Shown here one piece after another: positions 59,388-64,000 of a stretch of DNA of 64,000 nucleotides. Under the pieces are notes generated by a model. The model searched no databases. It worked only from the letters and a program-made list of their open reading frames with translations, and was not told the origin of the DNA. The stretch lies in the NCBI RefSeq assembly GCF_021462225.1, contig NC_061816.1, positions 14,099,390 through 14,163,389 on the forward strand, written 5' to 3'. Position numbers and translations under genes: made by a program. This DNA is from Girardinichthys multiradiatus. Its lineage: Eukaryota; Chordata; Actinopteri; Cyprinodontiformes; Goodeidae. Every line of letters begins with the position of its first letter. Positions within the stretch are counted from its first letter, which is position 1.

Positions 59388-59520
59388 GGGGGGGGGGATG
59401 TGTGTAAAACTACTGATTGTTTTGAAATAAAACACAAATTTCTCTAAGAGCAAGTTTCCGTTTTATTCCGGCTCAGCCAGATCGTACAATCTCGCTAAGC
59501 TTTCCTCACACACATCCCCC
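59388..59520. repeat. Imperfect hairpin between gag and RT
   Basis: GGGGATGTGTGT at 59394-59405 faces ACACACATCCCC at 59508-59519, and between them GAAATAAAACACAAATT and TTTCCGTTTTATTCC also pair. It may be a tiny inverted-repeat insertion at the junction between gag and reverse transcriptase. Confidence 0.45.
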
Positions 59521-59885
59521 ACTCCTAATGAGACGGCCCCTTTTAAACGACCGTTTAAGAGGCCCCACGATCTCACAGTTTCAAAGCATGCCTCCACGAG
59601 AGCATCCTATGCTGCTCCGGTAGAGCCACGCTCGCTGCCTTCTCCCTCCTGTCCTCCCCAGCTGTCAGTGGGTGAGATCACAGAGGATGCACAACAGCAG
59701 CTCCCTACGAAGCGGTGCATCAGTGATGCCCCCGCTCAACACCAAGCTGCGAGCCTGGGTGAATATCCCCCTGGTGAGGCTGGTTTACAGCCCTTTCGAT
59801 CCGAGCCCCCCATGGGTTATGGGTTACCTCCGATCAGAATCCGAGTCGGGTAACGGCAGTAGGGGCTCTAGCCTGGCTCGTATCC

Positions 59886-61710
59886 ATGAGCACCATGGCA
59901 CCACAGATAAATGCGCGGCCGCTCTCAGAGCACTACTCAGAGTGGCGGCGCGCATGTTCCCTGGACAGGTGGATGGACAGAGTGATCAGCAGAGGTTACA
60001 CGCTGCAGTTCCTGTCTCCGCCCCCACCGTTCAGAGCTCCGTTCTCATGTCAGAACTGCAGGAACTCCTAATAAAAAACGTCATTTCCAGGGTTCCTCGC
60101 GGAGAGGAAAACACAGGGTTTTATTCTCGATATTTTCTGGTTCCCAAGAAAACAGGAGGAATGAGACTGATTCTCGATCTGTCCCTGTTCAACAAAGCGA
60201 TCATGGAGAGACGTTTCCACATGCTGACAGTCAGACAGGTGATGGAGAACGTTCACCAGAACGACTGGTTCACCTCCATAGATCTGAAGGATGCTTATTT
60301 TCACATCCCCATCATCCCGAAACACCGCAAATATCTGCGTTTCGCTTATCAGGGGATCTCATATCAATACAACCACCTGCCGTTCGGTTACTCTCTCGCC
60401 CCACGCACGTTCTCCAAATGTGTGGAGACGGCGTTGCAGCCGCTGCGCTCGGTAGGGATGAGAATCCTTTTTTATCTGGACGACCTGCTTTTGCTGGCTC
60501 GGTCCAGAGAGGAAGCAGCGGTACAGACAAAGAAGCTGGCCGCACATCTGACAGTTCTGGGGTTTTCAATAAACAGGCATAAAAGTTCTGTTTTCCCATC
60601 CCGGATGATCGTTTATCTGGGGGTGGAGTTAAACTCAGCCACAATGAGAGCCCGGCACTCACAGCCGAGAACAGACGCGCTGTCAGCGCTTGTCCTCCGT
60701 GTCAAACCCCACAGCTTAGTGACAGCTCTGTCACGTATGCGATTACTGGGAATGATGTCAGCGGCTCACGTGGTTGTTCCGCTGGGTCTGCTTCATATAA
60801 GACGTCTTCAGAGATGGTTCATCCGCCTGCGCATAGATCCTGTGCGTCACAAGAGGCGGATGATCTCAGTCCCTCCTTCAGTGGGACCCGACCTGGCCCA
60901 CTGGGGAAATCCCCGCATCCTGTCAGAGGCAGTTCCCCTCAGCAGACCGGCGTCACATGTCTCAGTGTTCACAGACGCATCTCTGTCGGGATGGGGAGGA
61001 ACGTGTCAGTCTCAGGCGGTGGGAGCACAATGGCCAGACCACATGTCTCTCCACATAAACGTGCTGGAGCTTCTCACAGTGTGGAAGGTTACAGCATTTT
61101 GCTCCTCTGCTGCGGGATTAGCATGTTCTGATCCACACAGACAACAGAGTGGCAGCAGCATACATAAATCGCCAGGGAGGTGTGCTCAGCTGCTAAACAT
61201 TTCCAGGCGGCTGCTGCGCTGGGCGCGCATGAACCTGCTCTCCATCAGAGCAGTGTACATCCCCGGCGTCCTGAACAGAGGAGCGGACATCATGTCCAGA
61301 GGTGGTCCTCGTCCCGGGGACTGGAGTCTCCACCCTGAGCTGATTGTTCAGATGTGGAGCAGGTTTGGGAAAGCAGCAGTGGATCTTTTCGCCACACGGG
61401 AGAACGCACAATGCCAGTTGTGGTTCTCACTGAGCCCACGGGAGGATCCACCATTAGGAGTGGATGCCTTTGATCACAGCCCGTGGCCGAAAATGCTCCT
61501 TTATGCCTTTCCACCAGTTCCGCTGATCCCGCGGCTCCTGGATCGAATCCGAGAGGAACAGCTCTCAGTGATTTTTGTAGCCCCCGAGCGCAAAAGCTGG
61601 TTTCCGAGCCTGCAGCAGCTGGTGTCAGGTCGCCCATGGCAGCTGCCGTAGAGAGAGGATGCACTTCTCCAGGCAGGAGGGGCGATCAGGAGCGTTCCAG
61701 AGTTAGGTCA
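59886..61710 (+). pseudogene. DIRS reverse transcriptase / RNase H, with frameshifts
   Basis: The polyprotein would copy element RNA. N-terminal homology begins with PLSEHYSEWRRACSLDRWM and RGYTLQFLSPPP in one frame (59886-60030). Near 60035 it shifts to the frame that is open to 61651 (open from 59672, 659 codons). In that numbering: GFYSRYFLVPKKTGG at 149-163, IDLKDAYFHI with Asp204 and Asp207, LPFGYSLAPRTFSK, and the active site YLDD at 268-271. RNase H starts with FTDAS (Asp435), with Glu466 following. Between about 61088 and 61187 two compensating shifts put the true HVLIHTDNRVAAAYINRQGG segment into another frame, removing an RNase H Asp. DLFATRENAQ and YAFPPVPLIP lie in a C-terminal part that in DIRS elements is linked to a methyltransferase-like domain. 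A TAG at 61649 ends it early. Confidence 0.88.
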
Positions 61711-61713
61711 ACG

Positions 61714-62232
61714 TCTCTGCGTCCTAACCCTGCTTTTACACCTAAAAGCATCACGAGTTCGTTCAGATCGAGAGTGATAACTCTGGATGGCTTTTATCCT
61801 CCTCCTCATAACTCCGAAGAGGAGGCCACCTCTCATCTCCTCTGTCCCGTGCGCGCATTTTCATGTTACGTAGCGCGCACGGCTGCACTGTGCTGCTCCC
61901 AGCGTCTGTTCGTGCATTACAGAGAAAATTCTGCAGGATGTCCTCTATCTGTCCAGCGCCTCTCACATTGGCTGTGTGAAGCTATTTCACAGGCTTATAT
62001 TTCCTCTGGATTGGATCATCCAGAGAATCTCAGAGCTCATTCAATCAGTGGGATTTCATCCTCCACAGCTCTGCATGGAGGAATGACAGTGGAGGACATC
62101 TGCACAGCAGCCTCATGGTCATCTCCATGCTCATTTATTCGTTTCTACCTGCGAGATGTGTCAGGTTTCTCCATGACTCATTCTGTTCTCAGGGTTTTGA
62201 CAGAACGACTATTTCGTTACATTTATTATTGA
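61714..62232 (+). pseudogene. DIRS tyrosine recombinase, C-terminal part, HxxR changed to HxxS
   Basis: Recombinases of this type join the circular DNA copy to the target by strand exchange through a catalytic Tyr, with Arg-His-Arg assisting. The surviving frame gives SLRPNPAFTPKSITSSF, LCPVRAFSCYVARTA (61840-61890), NLRAHSISGISSSTALHGG (62026-62080) and EDICTAASWSSPCSFIRFYLRDV (62091-62160). The His-x-x-Arg box reads H-S-I-S: codon 62047-62049 is AGT, Ser. The catalytic Tyr is kept (FIRFY). The N-terminal half with the first Arg is missing, because the sequence passes directly from the RT/RNase H tail into the middle of the domain near 61714. Not functional. The frame ends at 62230-62232. 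Confidence 0.85.
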
Positions 62233-62696
62233 GTCACCCTTCCTGCATGCAGATGCAGGGTGCCGTAATATTATTATCAGCCACTGTTCGTGACTTATGA
62301 TGTTATTGTCACTGCGGCTGTATTCATTAAGCCTCTGTGTGAACAGAGGTTATTCTCCTCTGCTGTGTTGTCTGTGGCACACGAGGTTGTTCTGCTGCAT
62401 CATTACGCATGATCCAGCTGCTGATCTGTCTCCACGTTCCCTCATGGAGATTTTTGACCTGCTAAGTTCATCGTTACACTGTTACAGTTCGTAACCTTCG
62501 TTTTCTAATTACAGCAGCAGGTCTGTTATCTCAGCCTTTCCCTGACCAGATATTTTCTCTGTTCATTGTGATGCGCAAGACGCTTGGAGTGCGTAATTAC
62601 GCATTCAGAAGGCTTATTTTTGATGTCATTAGGCGAGCAGATGTTCAGTTGTGGTCTGGATGGACCCAGTGAGGCATAGACTACATCCTGCTTCGC
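62233..62696. other. DIRS 3' non-coding region
   Basis: Between the recombinase stop and the internal complementary region, with no open frame of note. It contains a GATGCGCAAGACGCTTGGAG and GTGCGTAATTACGCATTC segment (near 62570-62610), the latter a short palindrome. Confidence 0.6.
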
Positions 62697-62808
62697 CTTT
62701 AACCCACTAGCAATAGCCTTAAAGGGCGAAGCCTATACGAAATAGAACATTGGTTACGTACTGTAACCCCAGATTCTATGAGTATAGGCGCAGCCCTTTA
62801 AGCTCTGG
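62697..62808. repeat. Internal complementary region of the DIRS element
   Basis: The left half (AACCCACTAGCAATAGCCTT to CGAAATAGAAC, up to about 62752) is complementary to the outer end of the left terminal repeat. The right half (GGTTACGTACTGTAACCCCA to AGCCCTTTAAG) is complementary to the outer end of the right terminal repeat. It therefore represents the two ends joined, as expected in DIRS1-type elements, where it templates completion of the ends. Confidence 0.88.
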
Positions 62809-62825
62809 ACCTCACTGGTCCCTGA

Positions 62826-63022
62826 ATGGCTGAAGAAAAAAGCTATTTTGGAGCCGTTTGTCCGGTCTCACCGTAATTTATACGGACCGGGGTGGGGCCC
62901 ACACAGCAGGTGGGCGTGGACTAAAGTTTTCAGTGCTGCGCGCGAAGGGATAAACCCACTAGCGATAGCCTTAAAGGGCTGCGCCTATACTCATAGAATT
63001 TGGGGTTACAGTACGTAACCAA
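62826..63022 (-). repeat. Right inverted terminal repeat of the DIRS element
   Basis: Inverse of 55322-55490, extended outward by TGGGGTTACAGTACGTAACC, which is found elsewhere only in the internal complementary region. Confidence 0.9.
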
Positions 63023-63118
63023 CGCTCTCTCCACCCCAGTTCCTGTCTTTGTACTTAAAAAAATATATAAAAAACATATTTTATGTTAAAATATATATAT
63101 ATATATATATATTTAAAA

Positions 63119-63425
63119 AAAAGAATGGGCTAGGTGTAAATCCATTTCAGAATCTGTGGCAAGACTTGAAGATGTTTATTCACAGATGCTCTCTGTCCAC
63201 TTTGACAAAGTTTAAGCTATTTTTGCAAAGATGAGTGGGACAGAATTTCAGTTTCTAGATATTCAAAGCTGGTAGAGACATAACCCAAAATACTTTAAAC
63301 TCTACTTGCAATAAAAGGTGGTTTTGAACAGTACTAAGTCAAGGAGATTCACACAAAAGAATGGCACACTTTGTACTGTATTTCTAAATATGAAACGTTT
63401 TGTGTTTTTTTAAAAACAGACCAGC
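63119..63425 (+). mobile_element. Tc1 relic, 3' part, right of the DIRS element
   Basis: The plus strand encodes a worn C-terminus, NPFQNLWQDLKMFIHRCSLS (63140-63200) with Gln in place of the catalytic Glu, then RWVGQNFSF and an AGRDITQNTLNSTC-like end, and 3' non-coding sequence (CAAGGAGATTCACACAAAAG, GAATGGCACACTTTGTACTG). It continues the relic at 55108-55235. Confidence 0.72.
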
Positions 63426-63466
63426 AAAATAATTAACAAAAATAAAATATGTCAAAATGATTATGT

Positions 63467-63817
63467 GGGCTGCACAGTGGCACAGTTGGTAGCACTGTTG
63501 CCTTGCAGCAAGAAGGTCCTGGATTCGATTCCCAGCCAGGGGTCTTTCTGCATGGAGTTTCCATGTTCTCCCAGTACATGCGTGGGTTCTTACCAGGTAC
63601 CTCCCACAGTCCAAAGACATGCCTGTTAGGTTAATTGGTCTCTCTAAAATGCCCTTAGGTGTATGAATGAGTGTGTGCATGGTTGGTTGTGTGTTTCCTG
63701 CGATGGACTGGAAACCTGTCCTGGGTGTACCCCGCCTCTCGCCCGTAGACTGCTGGAGATAGGCACCAGCTTCCCTCCGACCCACTATGGAATAAGCGGT
63801 AGAAAATGACTGACTGA
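63467..63817 (+). mobile_element. tRNA-derived SINE, about full length
   Basis: A short interspersed element moved by LINE enzymes. The 5' head GGGCTGCACAGTGG is followed by an A box (TGGCACAGTTGG, 63478-63489) and a B box (GGATTCGATTCC, 63521-63532), the internal RNA polymerase III promoter inherited from a tRNA. The body holds CATGGAGTTTCCATGTTCTC and the 3' part GCGATGGACTGGAAACCTGT, GCACCAGCTTCCC and AATAAGCGGTAGAAAATGAC, and it ends in a short GACT repeat. The head is not a working tRNA, as it lacks a credible anticodon arm and acceptor pairing. Partial copies lie at 40453 and 44848. Confidence 0.88.
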
Positions 63818-64000
63818 AAATTATTATGTACCATCACAAATAACTAAATACAATGTAGGCACACCAGCTGAAGAGCATATTTTCTATTCATGGTTCCACT
63901 AAAACATGATAAAAACATTCGCAAAAGCATGGACAGCTGTTAAAACCTTAAGAGGGACATATATAAATGACCTCTCCCTGCTTCAAAAGGGAAGTATGAC
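63818..64000. other. Non-coding DNA at the window edge
   Basis: Nothing recognised. Confidence 0.5.

Larger units (their letters stand above)
55322..63022 (+). mobile_element. DIRS-type tyrosine-recombinase retrotransposon, nested and inactive
   Basis: This group replicates by reverse transcription but integrates with a tyrosine recombinase instead of an integrase, probably through a circular intermediate. The order seen is left inverted terminal repeat (55322-55490), gag, reverse transcriptase plus RNase H, tyrosine recombinase, internal complementary region (62697-62808) and right inverted repeat (62826-63022), which is the DIRS1 plan. It is 7.7 kb now, of which 2.47 kb (56087-58558) is a foreign composite inside gag. 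Every gene has stops, frameshifts or deletions. It lies inside an older Tc1 relic. Confidence 0.9.

Noticed and set aside
55322..63022. LTR retrotransposon or endogenous retrovirus
   Set aside because: No long terminal direct repeats, protease or DDE integrase. Inverted ends, an internal complementary region and a tyrosine recombinase identify a DIRS element.
63467..63540. A functional tRNA gene
   Set aside because: The A and B boxes belong to a SINE head. No cloverleaf with a credible anticodon and acceptor stem is present, and the rest of the SINE follows.

Overview
The window reads as vertebrate, almost certainly teleost fish, nuclear DNA. It is AT-rich, with long poly(A)/poly(T) runs and very long (TA)n microsatellites. 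It carries a dense and varied set of Tc1/mariner transposons of types familiar from fish genomes, fish-type L2 and Rex1/CR1-like LINEs, a tRNA-derived SINE, and a DIRS-type tyrosine-recombinase retrotransposon. I found no convincing host protein-coding exon, rRNA gene or functional tRNA gene, so this looks like a gene desert or a very large intron.

Layout. 0-12 kb: mostly non-coding DNA with a Tc1 relic (1.8-2.4 kb), a LINE relic (3.4-4.3 kb), a nested terminal-inverted-repeat (TIR) element (4.75-5.87 kb) and a collapsed Tc1 (8.6-9.2 kb). 12.9-16.5 kb: a Rex1-like LINE relic and two degraded Tc1 elements. 20-26 kb: more Tc1 debris, including an almost complete DD36E (Incomer-like) copy, long (TA)n tracts and a head-to-head Tc1 relic pair. 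26-34 kb: mostly unique sequence with possible conserved non-coding elements and an L2 fragment. 34.99-36.69 kb: a full-length Tc1 element with an uninterrupted 334-residue DD34E transposase. 40.99-42.59 kb: an inverted sister copy of it, with a stop codon and two deletions.

43.6-47.7 kb: the most unusual structure. This 4.07-kb Foldback-like element has terminal inverted repeats of about 0.79 kb built partly from a 21-bp tandem repeat, with a SINE-LINE chimera in its centre. Shortened copies of it, together with DD36E Tc1 copies and microsatellites, form composite blocks at 47.6-49.0 kb and 56.09-58.56 kb that look like inverted duplicates of each other. 49-51.3 kb: an L2 LINE splits another Tc1 relic. 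53.5-54.6 kb: a Tc1 that has lost its DNA-binding domain but keeps its catalytic triad.

55.32-63.02 kb: a DIRS-type retrotransposon with gag, reverse transcriptase/RNase H and tyrosine recombinase, inverted terminal repeats (ITRs) and an internal complementary region (ICR). It appears to interrupt an older Tc1 relic and is itself interrupted in gag by the 2.5-kb composite block. All of its genes are broken. A SINE with recognisable Pol III boxes lies at 63.47-63.82 kb.

All named genes here are transposon genes. Only the Tc1 transposase at 35.3 kb looks able to make a complete protein. Family assignments come from recognising protein motifs and remembered consensus features, not from a database search.
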